Shown: in pieces, positions 36,520 through 49,563 of the stretch
Position numbering within the stretch: the first letter of the stretch is position 1
Layout: each line of letters starts with the position of its first letter
Assembly (NCBI GenBank): GCA_026686845.1
Contig: JAIVEN010000015.1
Coordinates: 13,497,501 to 13,561,500 of the forward strand
DNA: 64,000 nt
Origin: Adenanthera pavonina
Lineage: Eukaryota > Streptophyta > Magnoliopsida > Fabales > Fabaceae
Direction of reading: 5' to 3'
Notes under the pieces: generated by a model
The model's database searches: none
What the model was told of the DNA's origin: nothing
Seen by the model: only the letters and a program-made list of their open reading frames with translations
Position numbers and translations under genes: made by a program

Positions 36520-38864
36520 AACATTGACACAGCTTTAAACTAACAACGATGGTTAAACAAAGCTTTGACTTGCATTTTTTGTCACTCTTTAAATCCTGTA
36601 TCAAAAAAATGAAAAAAAAAAGGACTAAACTGGCGCAAATTATGAAACGTGAAGAATGAAGTTTTTTTTTGCCAACTAAGAATGAAGTGTTTTTCGAAAT
36701 AATTTAAAAGTTATGATAAGTATGAAAATTGTTGAAGATTAATCAATTGGTCATTATGTCCATTTGGTGTAACATATAAATTAGGTAGATTATTTATCAG
36801 ACATGTCAATTAAAACCCAGATACCGGTCCCAAGAAAAAAAGTTTACTCATTTTTAATTTTTTTAGCTGTTTATTTTTTATATAATAAAAATAAATATAT
36901 TTATTTTTATCTTTATATGCACATATTAGAAAACTACTAAATAGTTTAGATTGTAACAAAATCTAATAATATTTGATTAAAATACCCAGAGATTTTTTTT
37001 ATAAGGCGCTGGAAAACAATGAGATATTTTTAAGTAAACAGTTAAACTATATCTATCATTATTTTTATTAATGAAAAGTAAAATTATAAAAAAAGTGTTT
37101 CATTGAAATTCTAAAGCAATAATTATTTTAAAAAAATAGAACTAACAATTATTTTTAAATAGAGAGAATAATTTTTTTATATTATAAAAATTTTAAGATC
37201 ATTGCAACTTGCTTTTAATTTTTTATCACTATATTTCTCTATGGAACACCCTATCTTAAAGCCAAAATTTTGAGCACTTTTAAGATTTATCACAACTCAA
37301 TTTTAGATTTATTAGCACATTAGTTCTCAATTCTTATCATATTTTTAATGTTAATTACAAAAAAGTGTTAATCAAATTTTATGACTTTCAAAATAAGATT
37401 ATGAGTTCATAACAACCATGTTTACCAATTCTGATAATCACAACTCAATTTCAGATTTATTACCGCATTATTTCTCAATTCTAATAAAGCACCATATCTT
37501 GAATGTTAATTACGATCATACCTTTGAGAGTGGCATTAGAATTTTTTGATTATTATGACATGATTCTAAGTTCACAAATCATAACAATCACTTCTTCTTT
37601 TTTTAAATAAATTTTCATGGAATACACTACTTTAAATATCAATCACAACTATTTTTTTCTCAAGTAACTAATATCAATCTCAACTCATTATTTATAAGCT
37701 TACAAACGAATTATCATTATTATTTGGATTTCTAACTCTTACTCATTTGGATGAGAATATTCAACTTCACTTTTAAACTAGCAATCCACATCCTACTTAC
37801 AGGATCCAAAATCTTGATCGAGGTAAAATTGAATGTCTCTAAAATTGAAATATTTGTTTGAAGTTATTTTAGATTCGTCCATGAGAAGAAAAATTTTAGA
37901 GGGTATCTGAAAAAGGTGGCAATAGCATCAAAACTTCGGAGATGACATGTTGCTCCCATATATCGAGCTAGCTTGCTCTGCAGTGTCAATGGTGACAACT
38001 TACAAGCCACACCCTCTCCCATCAGTTACAGGTCAGTTTTCAGTTGATATGCGGATGACAAAGATGGCACAAATTTTGACACCTGGACAAGGCATTGCAT
38101 ATATCTTATCAAGAGTAAAATGAAAGAATCAATATATTTTTTTCTCATCAATCCAAAAATTACATCTTGTGATCTTTCTAAACAATTTAATTTTTGCTGA
38201 TCCTGTAAATTGTAATCCTTAAATGTATTTTTTTTAACTAAAAATAGCAATAAAGGCGAGAAAATACATCAATTTGTATGTATAGTATGACATTTCTCAT
38301 TAAATTCAAAGCCGAATAATGATTTTCATTATTAAAGTATAAATTTGTTAAAAAGCATAATTAGTTTCAAAACAAAACCTTGCGATATTCAATATCCCGC
38401 CCGGTACTTTGAAACACCATTTTAGAAGCCAGAGAAAAGAGAAATTTTCAAAAATCACATATTCAAACACTATATTTGAAGCATCAAAAAATAATTAACC
38501 CCATAATTATGCAAGGTGGCCGCAAAAAGTAAAAAAAAAACATGCATGCATCGATTTTTAGAGCAGACACCTCGAAGTTCAGTTCATAGAACTGATCCGA
38601 CCTTTGTCGCTTGTCAACCAAAATTACCACCCACAGCTGGGTTCTTCAGATGTCATATTTCTCTCACAATTTTGGTTGAGTTATTCAACTAACGTTTCTA
38701 CGTGTACTCGAATCATAAATAACAATTGCTACAAACTACAATTTCGAGTCTACTTGACTCCACCACAACGAAATTAATTTCCACTCACAGCGGCGGAATC
38801 ACATCAACTATCTGCACATTTCACTCTCATCATAAATAAGAAGCAGCCTCTCGCAGTTGCCATG

Positions 38865-39644
38865 CTAAGATCCCACCGGAGCAACACCTTGAGCCTTGGC
38901 AGCTGCAGTAGCTGCTGCCGCTGCCGCAGCTGCAGCTGCAGATGCTGCAGGGTTGGGTGATGGTGGCACTGGGTTTGATTGGGAACTATTCTGCAGTTCA
39001 ATTATATGCTGTTGCGGTTGCTGCTGGGACTTCACTTTTGCGAGCACCGCCTTTATTTGATTACCTGTAAGTGTCTCGTGTTCTAGTAGAGCATTTGCAA
39101 GGGCATGAAGCTCCTTATTGTGAGTGGTGAGGATAGTTTTTGCATTCTTATAAGCCCTCTCCAGAAAGAGCTTGACCTCTTTCTCAATAAGAAGCCTAGT
39201 TTCTGAGCTCATGCTTCTCCCCTCATCATTATAATTGTGAGTGACAAGTCCCACTTCATTGCTCATACCATATTTAGTAACCATTGCCCTCGCCAGATTA
39301 GTTGCTGACTTGAGATCATCCGATGCACCAGAAGTCACTTCATTTTCTCCAAAAATTAGCTCTTCAGCAACCCGACCACCCATACAAACATCAAGGCGGG
39401 CAAGCATCTGTCTGCGGGAGATACTGGTCTCATCCTTGTCAGGCAATTGTGTAACCATACCAAGAGCCATTCCTCTTGGGACTATCGTTGCCTTGTGGAC
39501 TGGAAGTGCCCCATCAGTATGAATAGCCACAAGCGCATGACCACCCTCATGGAAAGCAGTCAACTTTCTTGATTCCTCGGTTATGACAGCTGACTTACGC
39601 TCACTTCCCATCAAAATTTTGTCCTTCGCATACTCTAAATCAGT

Positions 39645-39691
<47 letters not shown>

Positions 39692-42600
39692 CATTCACCA
39701 AGTTTGCAAGGTCAGCACCAGAAAACCCAGGTGTTCCTCGAGCAATGATCATTAAATCAACATCATCAGCCTTCAGAACCTGTTTAACAGACATTATGAT
39801 TGCAAATAGAAAATCAGCAAGAGTGTGAATTGTACATTAAAAACGTCAGCTGACGCATACAATAAAAGTGAAGCAAATAATAGGAGACACCTAAACTGAC
39901 AAGTCTGACTTTGACAAAGCCCAGGATATATCATTTCACGCCCAACAAGGTTCTATTAAGATCATAATTTGAATACATAATGAAAATCCTACATACGGTT
40001 ACAATTAATGTAATATAAGTTTAAAATTATTAACAAGACATCATTTGAGAGTTTTTGAGTGCAAGCTCATACAGATGAGTATCAAATGGATATACTCAAT
40101 CAAATCCAATAAAAGAAAAAAGCATTCCAGAGGTTTGCACTGTTATAATGTGGGCACCGACTGTGCACCTCTCTAAATAGAAATCATAAGCCACCAATCC
40201 AAACCATAAAGAAAAAGCATACCTTGGACATGTGGGATTCCAGAATCTGCCGCCTACCTTCTACATCTGGATTGGGAACAACAACATGGCGATCAAACCT
40301 CCCAGGTCTCACCAAAGCCTTATCCAGTGACTCAGGAAAATTAGTAGCTGCAATCACAATAATGCCTTCGTTTTGCTTGAATCCATCTAGCTCAACAAGC
40401 AGCTGATTTAATGTCATCTTCATGTACATTTGGTCCTTTGGGTTTCTGCTTCCCCCAATCGCATCTATTTCATCAATGAAAATTATACAGGGCGATCGTT
40501 TCTTTGCAGCAGAGAAAAGATCCCTAACCCTTCGCGCTCCAACACCAACAAACATCTCTTCGAATTCACTTCCGCTGCATGAGAAGAAGGGAACCCCAGC
40601 CTCTCCAGCAATAGCTCTTGCCAACATTGTTTTTCCTGTCCCAGGAGGGCCAACAAGCAAAACACCTTTTGGCAGCTTACCTCCAAGACGGGTAAAGCGC
40701 TGTCACAATGAAACTGAGTCATCCAAATGTAGTAATGAAATACATGGGCATTTACACATGGTCAGGAAAACAGCATACAAGATAAAACTACCAGAAAGAA
40801 AAATCCACAAAACAGGATATGAACCAAGAAGAGATAGACATAAATTTAGTCTAGAAAATTGGACCAGACCAAAACAGGTGGCTGACCCTGAGAACTGGCT
40901 GGGTATGAAACCAACCAACCCAATACCATGAAAGCCAATTGGTTTTGCGCTGTTTCAGTAAAAAACTTTTTTTTTTCCAGTATAAGGTAGGTCTTTCAAT
41001 TTCTGCAATAAGGATTTATGACGCCATTAGACTCTACCAAATCCATTTCATCTATATTTGTTGTCATAATAGAAAATATTTTAATTTTTAACCAGCTTTA
41101 GTAAGCTGATGTGAAAGAAATTTTATTTTATACGAAATTACATGAACTAGAAACTAAAACCATTTCTCCTCTTTGCTCCAGTACAAACTGTGCCCTTTAT
41201 AAAACCAACCAAAGCATGGTTGAAAAGCATTTCACATACTTGGATTGGGCCAATGAAAGCTCAGCAACAAAAGAACCTAATGAAGAATGATGCAGAAGCA
41301 TCAGAAAAAACCTTCAGCAAAAAGTGTTCACTAAAACCATATCATAAATCTTTAAAAAAAAACAGAAACCAATCATACTGCATAGAAGATACTATCCAAA
41401 GTCACAGATTTGATTCACATTTTTCAACTAGTTTCAGCTTGGTTGAACAGCACAACATGACTTCATCAGTGACATCTTAACAATAATTAATTTAATAGAA
41501 ACTAGTATCTGGATCCCCATGTGCAGTAGGTTGAATGCAAGTTAATCCCCATAGATAATGTGACAAAGAATACATATAAAATTTCAGTTAAACAAGTATC
41601 CTATAACTAGATGCAAGTTTAAATGATGAAGCTTGAGTGCAAGGACCTTATGAGAGAAAGAACTTATACCAGAGTAGTCTACCTTAGGATCTCGGAGGTA
41701 GTGAACAATTTCTTCCAGCTCTGCTTTCGCCTCATCAACACCTTTTACATCATTGAATTTTGTGCTTGAATCCATGCTAGGTTGCACTTCTTCATTCATA
41801 CCAAGTCCTGAGAAAATGAGAGAGCAAACCAAAGAACAATGTCTTCATCAAACTCAGATTCCATACAGAATGAACCTCAGGATCTCAAAAGTCACCAAGA
41901 CAAGGTATTACCTTTACTGATTCCCTTATCTTCAATAAGTGCTCCTACACCAGAAATCAAGAGAAAGACCACAGCGATGGACCTAAATGTGCGCCACAGC
42001 TGCTCTTTTAAATTCCCACCTTCTGCAGCCACCATATGGATAGGAGCACTTGCAGTTCCAAGAATCCCTTCTTTTGTAGGCTTTCCAACATTTTTTAAAG
42101 CAGCAAGGCCACCAATACTATCTTCATCTCTCACTGAATTAGAAATACCTGCAAATCCACGGACATGTAATCGAAATGCCAAATTTTAAGTTTGTAAACT
42201 CCAAAACAGCTCAACTTAAGATCTTAGAGGAATACAGGTGCAATCTTCCATCATCCTATTAACTTGTTTAAGCCATGCACTCTCAGGAAATCATAGTTGT
42301 CCAAGTAACACATACAAAGGTAAAAGAAAAGGCACAATAGTGCAGTCTCATGGCAGTACGTACAACACATTAAAGTGAGTTTCTATGTGATTTATCCTAT
42401 GACATGATTTTAACTTGATATTTGGTACACAGTTATCTCTCATTCCTTGATATTTTGAAATAACAAAGCATTTAAAATTCACATGTTTGATATAGCAATC
42501 AAAATTTGCCATAGAAAGAATATAATTAGTATTTTATAACTGTTAACAAACCTGAAAGTGCAACGTGTGAGAACCCTGTTTATTGGTGGAATAATATACC

Positions 42601-44591
42601 ACCCAGAATGATGAGGCTCTATACCTCTGGATATCTTGGAAGAGGCAATTTAAAAACCATACCACATGGATGCCATCTGACATCCAAGATATCGAGGCCA
42701 AAAGGACAGTGTACCAAAAGCCTCCTAAGTTACTCAATCAACTGCGAATAAATTCATGTATTGAGAATTTCTCGTTCTGAGACAGCCAAGAAAAAGAAAT
42801 TCATTCCTTCAGTAGTACCCAACTTTCTATTTGAAATTTCAACACACTGAATGCATGTGACTGAATCTCCAAATATAAGGCTTGGTTTAGCAAAAGTGAG
42901 CAATTTCACCAAGTTCAAGAAAGGGATAAGACTAACATATCTTTGATTGCTAACTTAATAAAATCCATTTTGCTTGAGCAGGATTAATGAGTCAGGAAAC
43001 AAATATTGACAAGAAATATCAGTCAAAAAGAGCAAGCATGAGAATATGCAGATACAGCCATAAAGTCTCAAGAACAAAAGTGGTTGTGGCCAAAAAGCTA
43101 CCTCTCCGCAACGTCCTCAGTAATTCACTTTCATCCAACCGATCAACTTTCACTAATGCTTTGATGTATTCAGAAAGCGCTGACTGATTGGTGTGCAGAG
43201 ATGGCTGACTTTCAAACAATCTAATCACAGCTTCTGGGTCATTTCGATGGTAAAGTTCTTTAAGATGAGCAATGTCACTGGCTTCATCTGCATCACGCAC
43301 TCGACGAGCTAAATTGCCAACATAGCTGGATCGGAATCTCTCCTGAGTACACAAAAGCCTATTCCCTACAGAAATTCGAAATTTAGTGAAACAAAATACT
43401 TCCAGTATTTAGCATTTAAATATACAAAACTAGCGTGATTCATTTTATGTCTTAAAATGAAGAGCTGAAGAATTATAAATCAAAAAGAACTTTCAAAGGA
43501 TATTCTCCAAATCAGTATAATTTCCCAGAACTGAAAAAAGGGCACATATAAACAAAAATACATGTGATGACAAATAACATAGACTTTTTTGGGTGAATAA
43601 GCGCATACTTGATTATAAGACTTCTACGTGCAACAGGAACAGAATATATACATACCTGCCCGACCTTCAAACTTATTAACAGAGAAATAGGCTCTAACAA
43701 ACAAACTTCTAATCTGTCCATATTCTGATTGATGCCGTGAAACCTGTAAATATAAATTATAAAGTCAGCTTCAGAACAAAATGAATACAATATATAAACC
43801 ATATAAGGCAATTAGCTTGATAAAAATATAAATCATATGTCTGACACAAGTACTGACAAAAATTGAATAATCCTCTCTTGTATTCAAACATATTCAACAC
43901 TTTCATAAACTTATAGATGTAGTTGTTTATTTGACACCCAGCCTCAGAGACAGAATGAAAATACTTCTATAAGTGCAATACAAGAACTTCAGGCGTTTTG
44001 GTATTTGTGTGTCACTTAAAAGAAGATACTCCCTAACTCGACACATGGTATTTCAATTTACGTCCATCATTTCTTGACAGGTACTTAATAACTGCCTCAC
44101 ACTCTGTCCCCATACAGCAAAACAAGGGAGGAAAATCTAACAACCAAATAACCAGCATTCAAATACTTTTAGCCTCCAAGGAAACTCCTTTTATAAGTCA
44201 AATAAAACAGATCGGGTAATCTTGCAAATAGTCATTTACCGATGCGCTAATCTCTGTTTCATCGCCCGGCGGACTAAGCGAGAGAAATAGAAGCCAAACA
44301 TCCAAATATCGTTTCTTCATATATCTATTAATCTTTTCTTTTTCTTCTACCGTTTTCCTCCGCCGGTATCGAATTCGAATTTCACCCATTATCCATTAAA
44401 GTCGGAAGAAATATCAATAAAGCGCAAATAAAATACACACAGCAACCATCCTGAAAATGTCAAACCTAGGGTTTTCCAATTACACGGAAAGCTCGAAATC
44501 TATGCGAAACGTTGGGCGGCGTCAAGATTAATGGAGTACGAATATGACGGAGGAACAGACTGACCTGCGAAATCAAATGCCTCAAAGCCAT
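38865..44591 (-). CDS. FTSH4: FTSH4, mitochondrial inner-membrane i-AAA metalloprotease
   Basis: Seven exons (44565-44591, 43656-43743, 43102-43365, 41912-42148, 41683-41807, 40223-40699, 38865-39779) give 710 residues, close to the size of Arabidopsis FTSH4. The Arg-rich N-terminus looks like a mitochondrial presequence. One membrane span lies near 180-197. The AAA+ domain has Walker A GPPGTGKT (264-271), Walker B IIFIDEID (319-326) and the second region of homology RPGRFDR (378-384). The M41 protease has HEGGH (483-487), with the third zinc ligand probably Asp561. The C-terminus is a polyalanine run and APVGS, as in FTSH4. It degrades and quality-controls inner-membrane proteins, facing the intermembrane space. 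Exon 1 encodes nine residues only and was placed by its CAG|GTCAG donor and phase. All splice phases agree. A broken tandem copy lies at 23385-28810. Confidence 0.93.
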
Positions 44592-46399
44592 ATCTCACCG
44601 AGACACGAAAAGAGGGGGGTAGCTCCTCAAACACGCCAAATGGGTTGACTATCTATCACGTGTCGGATAAAAGAAGAGAGGAAGGAGCTGATGGGAATGA
44701 AATATCTTGATTTCGAAATTGGAACTACGTTATAGCCCCGAACGTTTCTGGTATCTGGTCCTCCTACTCCGTTCGCTGCTGCGCGTTGGGTCCATCTCCA
44801 TTCACTTCGTAACGCTTTGAGGCACTGAAAAGTCGTATTTATCGTTTGCCCCTCCGTGCATGTGAATTTCATATATATTTTGTGAATTGTCATTTTGTGT
44901 TAGGTGATTTTATTTGCTTTTATTTTTTCTTATAAATAATTTAAAACCAATTTTTTAAGCAAAATACTTTTACTTTATTATTGATGTAAAAATGCTTGTA
45001 ATACAAATATATATCCACACATATCAAATCTGTGCCAAAATGTTGGCCCCAAATATGTCACAACAATGAAAATTAAATCCGTTACTTATAATTTGTGAAT
45101 CATGTTAGTTAATATATACTTTTTTTTCTCAAAATGCAAGTCAATTTTATTAATATAAAAAAATAATACACCTACTAATTCATATACCGCAAGCAAACAG
45201 GAAATAAAACCATATAAAAAACAGTTTAAGACAGTAAAAAAAAAACAACAAATAAATTAGATACAATAACTTGTCTAGGCAAACAAAAGTAAGCCGACAT
45301 AGTAGCTACATCAGTTACATCAGTCCATTCTTTTCTTTGCTATGCAATCCTCCTCACGGTGCCACCTTCATCCTCTCAGAGCCTTCCAGAACTCCATTGC
45401 AGCAGCAACTGCTGCTCCTTCAATTACTCTGGAACACCCAATTGCACCTCTCCTTCCATATCCACCAGCAAATAAGTCCAATTACCGCTTCATCAATGAC
45501 AGTATCATTCAGCCTTGATATTAAAAAAAAAAGAACATTCAGCTATGATTCTTTAGATAAGTAATAAAAAACTTTATTTTATATATTGGTCCATCGATAT
45601 ATTGGTATTTGGTTACATATTGTTGTTACCGGGATGTTATTGGTACTCTCAGAAAATAGCTAGTCACCAACATAAGTTTACTAATAGGCATATATTAAGT
45701 GAAGCTTACTAGTACATCTGTACATGGCTAAATTGAGTCTCACTTCCATAGGCAGTTCATAGATTGATTGACATGCTCGTGCGAAGAACACCTCCCTTTG
45801 ATTAAGAAAACAATCTGACTGTTCTAAGATGAGGATTTAGTTTTCATAAGACAAATAATTATTGTGGGTCATGTAATCCCTGGCTATTTGATTTTTTTAA
45901 ATTCCTGTGTTTGTTTCCATCCTGCGTTAGTCTTGGCTTTATCTCCAAGGCATCTTTCATTGGCTAAATTATGCAAATTGCAATATATATATATATATAT
46001 TATTCTCTATACAATTGACGAAGACTTCAAATTTAAGAAGTTCAAATAATGTTCCAGATCATTTTTAGATCTATCATCCATGGAATCAAATCATCAACGT
46101 TGTTTATTAAAAAATAATTTTTTAATGCAAACGCATTAAATAAGACAATAATATTGACCCAACTGAGTCTTTCTTTTGCGTCTTAAATATGAAAAACTTG
46201 ATATTTTTTTTAAAGAAACTAACAAGAATTCCAAAATGGGGAGAGATAAAAATAAATATGTTTTCCAGTTGTATACTTCTAAGAAAAAATGCAATTGGCT
46301 GAAATTTCCAGCGTTTTTCCCACAAAATGACAGACACATGATCCATATATATCAGGAACCAGTGTAAGATCAGACCACAAGGCAAAGGCCATCTGTTTT
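44592..46399. other. Intergenic region upstream of FTSH4 and of the GH32 gene
   Basis: The two genes diverge from here. The first 280 bases or so are FTSH4 promoter, with a similar block upstream of the pseudogene. A LINE fragment lies at about 45120-45520. The rest is AT-rich, including a TA run near 45980. The GH32 promoter lies next to 46400. No further gene is seen. Confidence 0.6.
45120..45520 (-). mobile_element. Possible LINE fragment with poly(A) tail on the reverse strand
   Basis: A T8 run (45120-45127) followed by ctcaaaatgcaagtcaattttatt reads in reverse as a LINE-like 3' UTR and tail. About 300 bases further in, reverse translation gives ICWWIWKERCNWVF, similar to the ICW.IWKERN..F motif downstream of the zinc region in plant L1 elements. 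No target-site duplication was found, and the outer end is arbitrary. Confidence 0.4.
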
Positions 46400-46420
46400 A
46401 TGCTCGTCTTCTCCACAGTG

Positions 46421-48785
46421 ATGGAGAGAGCAATTGTAGTACCAATCATCTGCTTATCTACTTTTCTGCTAAACTGGGGAATTCAAACTGAAGCATCTTC
46501 GCACAACATCGACTCAGCCCCAGAAACACAGCCTTACCGAACTTCTTATCACTTTCAGCCCTCCCATAACTGGATGAACGGTATCACCTTTACTAATCTT
46601 GTCTGACTTGTTACTGTTCTTTCTGTTCTGTTAAAATTCATTAATTGAGATCGTTTCTAACTCTTATTTCTACCTCGTTTGACATGTTTTGCTGGGGAAA
46701 CTTCAATTTAATCACTCAGATCCAAATGGTAAGCTCTTATCAAAGCGAACTTTCATTGAATTGACATGTAAAATTCTCTGTTCCATTTAACACTGCTCAG
46801 TTGTCTTGAGACAACTTGAAATATCACTAATTTGAATGAGATGAGATCCAAAACTATGATGTGATGATGATGACGAATGAGAATTCTATGGCAGGACCGA
46901 TGTATTATAAAGGAGTGTATCATCTGTTTTACCAATACAACCCTTATGCAGCAACATTCGGTGATAGAATAATTTGGGCACATTCTGTATCCTATGATCT
47001 CATCAATTGGATTCATCTGAATAATGCTATTGAGCCAAGCCAGCGATCTGACATTAATAGCTGCTGGTCTGGCTCAGCCACGATCCTCCCAGGAGAAAGA
47101 CCTGTGATTTTGTACACCGGGATTGATGTTAATAAACATCAAGTTCAGAACTTGGCTACTCCAAAGAATCTGTCAGACCCTTTCTTGAGGGAATGGATTA
47201 AATACCCTCACAATCCTGTCATGACTCCACCTAATGGAGTTGAACTCGACAATTTCAGAGACCCATCCACTGCTTGGCTGGGAAAGGATGGAAAATGGAG
47301 AGTAATAGTTGGTGCTCAGAACGGTGATGAAGGGAAGGTGATTCTGGGCCAAACTGAGAATTTTGTGAATTGGACTGTAGATGCGAATCCCTTCTATGCG
47401 TCTGATAATACTGGAGTAGTTGAATGCCCAGATTTTTTTCCAGTGGCCATCGATGGCACTAATGGGGTCGATACATCTGCAGAAAATCCCAACGTTAGGC
47501 ATATACTGAAGATAGGCTACTTAAGAAGACAACATGACTTCTATTTTCTGGGTAAATATCTCTCGGATCAGAACAGTTTCATTCCTGACACGAGGTTTAC
47601 AGGAACTAGCTTGGATTTGAGGTACGATTATGGTAAATTCTATGCTTCAAAGACGTTCTTTGACTATACCAAGAACAGGAGGATCCTCTGGGGATGGGTG
47701 AACGAGTCAGACACCGCCCAAGATGATATTGACAAAGGATGGGCTGGTCTACAGGTATTGATTGCATACGTTACGTTTAAATGGTACATTCATATATTCT
47801 GTCATATATATTGATGATGTTTTTTGGCTGTGCAGTCCATTCCCAGGCAAGTTTGGCTTGATAAAAGTGGGAAACGATTGATACAATGGCCAATTGAAGA
47901 GGTAGAAAAACTACGTGAGAAGCAAGTTAGTATTACTGGAGAGAATCTCTTGAGTAAATCAATTCTTGAAGTTTCAGGAATCACTGCTTCACAGGTAAGC
48001 CAAACGGGTATTCTTTTTTTTTTTTTCCCTGGCCAAATTTTCAAGACCAAGTATAGGATTATAATGATTGTTTTGATGCTTGAAGGCGGATGTGGAAGTG
48101 GTGTTTGAGCTACCTGAACTAGAAAATGCTGAGTGGATAGATCCCACAAAGGTGGATCCCCAACTAGTGTGCAGTGAAGAATATGCATCGAAGAGTGGGA
48201 TAATGGGGCCATTTGGTTTATTAACATTAGCTTCGGAGGACCAAACAGAGCAAACCGCAATCTTCTTTCGAATATATAAAGCTCCCAGCGGATATATAGG
48301 CCTCATGTGCAGTGACCAGAGCAGGTTCCTTTAATTCCCCATTTATCCCAACTCGTTTTACGTTGACTCGCTGTGAAATTCTGAGTGATTGTAGTTGAGA
48401 GTTGTTTACAGGTCTTCGTTGCGGAAGGACTTGGATAAAACGACATACGGAGCTTTCTTTGATGTAGACTCAAATCTCAGAACCATTTCACTTAGAAGCT
48501 TGGTGAGTGAATTAGTTGCGATACTGATATTTCTTCTTCTAGACGTTCAAGTGTTGAAGTGTAATACTATAATTGATGCAGATTGACCACTCCATTATAG
48601 AGAGTTTTGGGGAGGGAGGAAGAGTTTGTATAACGTCAAGAGTATACCCGTCCTTGGCTATAAATGAGAATGCTTATCTTTATGTTTTCAACAACGGAGG
48701 TCAGAACGTAAGAATTTCAAAATTGAATGCTTGGAGCATGAGCAAAGCAGAGATCGGCCATCATGACGCGATAAGCTGCATTTAG
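46421..48785 (+). CDS. Cell-wall GH32 enzyme: invertase-like, probable fructan exohydrolase
   Basis: Seven exons: 46421-46580, 46720-46728 (a 9-base mini-exon), 46895-47754, 47836-47994, 48086-48324, 48412-48502 and 48582-48785. Phases agree and give 573 residues. The N-terminus is a signal peptide (about 25 residues), so it is secreted to the apoplast. The nucleophile Asp54 lies in NDPNG, split by the mini-exon. The transition-state motif RDP is at 178-180 and the acid/base Glu233 is in ECPD. Pro in ECPD marks the cell-wall type (vacuolar enzymes have Val). [10 protein letters not shown] is at 114-123. Two oddities: the Trp that usually precedes ECPD is Val, and where Arabidopsis cwINV1 has GTYD..K (Asp239, Lys242) this protein has GKYL..Q, which favours fructan exohydrolase over sucrose cleavage. 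The ATG at 46400 would add seven residues. Confidence 0.88.
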
Positions 48786-49563
48786 AAATCAATGATTTTT
48801 TTTTTCCTCTCTTTTTTTAATGGTCTCTCTATAGTTATCAGGGAATAAATCTTATCAGTCTCTGCATATCAATGCACCTTTTTTTTTGGCCAACAGTTCT
48901 TGGCCTTCAATTTTATCATTTGAGCTGTTTCGCCCACTCCGAAGAATAATGTAATACTATTCATTTCTTAACTTGATTTGTTTTGTAGTTAATTGTTATT
49001 TTTAACATGCATGAAAAATGATATCTAATTGAAAAAATAAGAAAACGAAATAAAAAGAAGTTTGGGAGGAATTACACTAGTTGTAAATGGTACGGTTTTT
49101 TTATGAATTTTATAGTTTGTAAAATAACTAGATAGTGGAACTCCTCTGATGCATGATGAACATAACATAACTTTATAAATTATATTATTTAATATTGATT
49201 TTTAAAGTTTAAAAAAAATGTGTCCTATGAAATGCCTTTGCAATTTACATTCCAGCAGAACCACCGGGAACAACTTAGAAAAGGATAATTACTCCACGTG
49301 GAAATATCCATATTCCATTTTCCAAATCTTTGAGAGGTTAACACGTTCATCCATCATCGCAGGCCCGACCGGCATGACAAATCCAGACTTTCATCAACTT
49401 TGAAATTAAATAACTGGAACTGGAAGTCGGACGAGCCTGCTTTCCAAATCTTTGAAATTAAATACAAACCAGACCGTCACTCTCACTAGTCTTCCTATAT
49501 AAGCAAGTATATGAGGTGCGGCTCTGCGTAAGAGAGCGAAAGAGGGGTGAGGAAAACAGAGAT
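48786..49563. other. Spacer between GH32 gene and ADP/ATP carrier gene
   Basis: It holds the GH32 3' UTR, an AT-rich middle and the promoter and leader of the carrier. No other gene is seen. Confidence 0.6.
49497..49503 (+). promoter_or_regulatory. Probable TATA box of the ADP/ATP carrier gene
   Basis: TATATAA, in CCTATATAAGC, lies about 60 bases before the chosen ATG, a typical plant core-promoter position. Confidence 0.55.

Larger units (their letters stand above)
28811..38864. other. Transposon-filled spacer between the two FTSH4 copies
   Basis: From 28811 to about 29050 the sequence still resembles the promoter region of the intact FTSH4 (44592-44870). From about 29580 to 36520 it is retrotransposon material, annotated separately. 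From 36542 to about 38600 it is AT-rich without recognisable content. The last 200-300 bases are 3' flank of FTSH4 with weak similarity to 23.1-23.4 kb. No host gene is seen. Confidence 0.65.

Noticed and set aside
47173..47502. 109-codon reverse-strand frame
   Set aside because: It is a shadow of the large GH32 exon.
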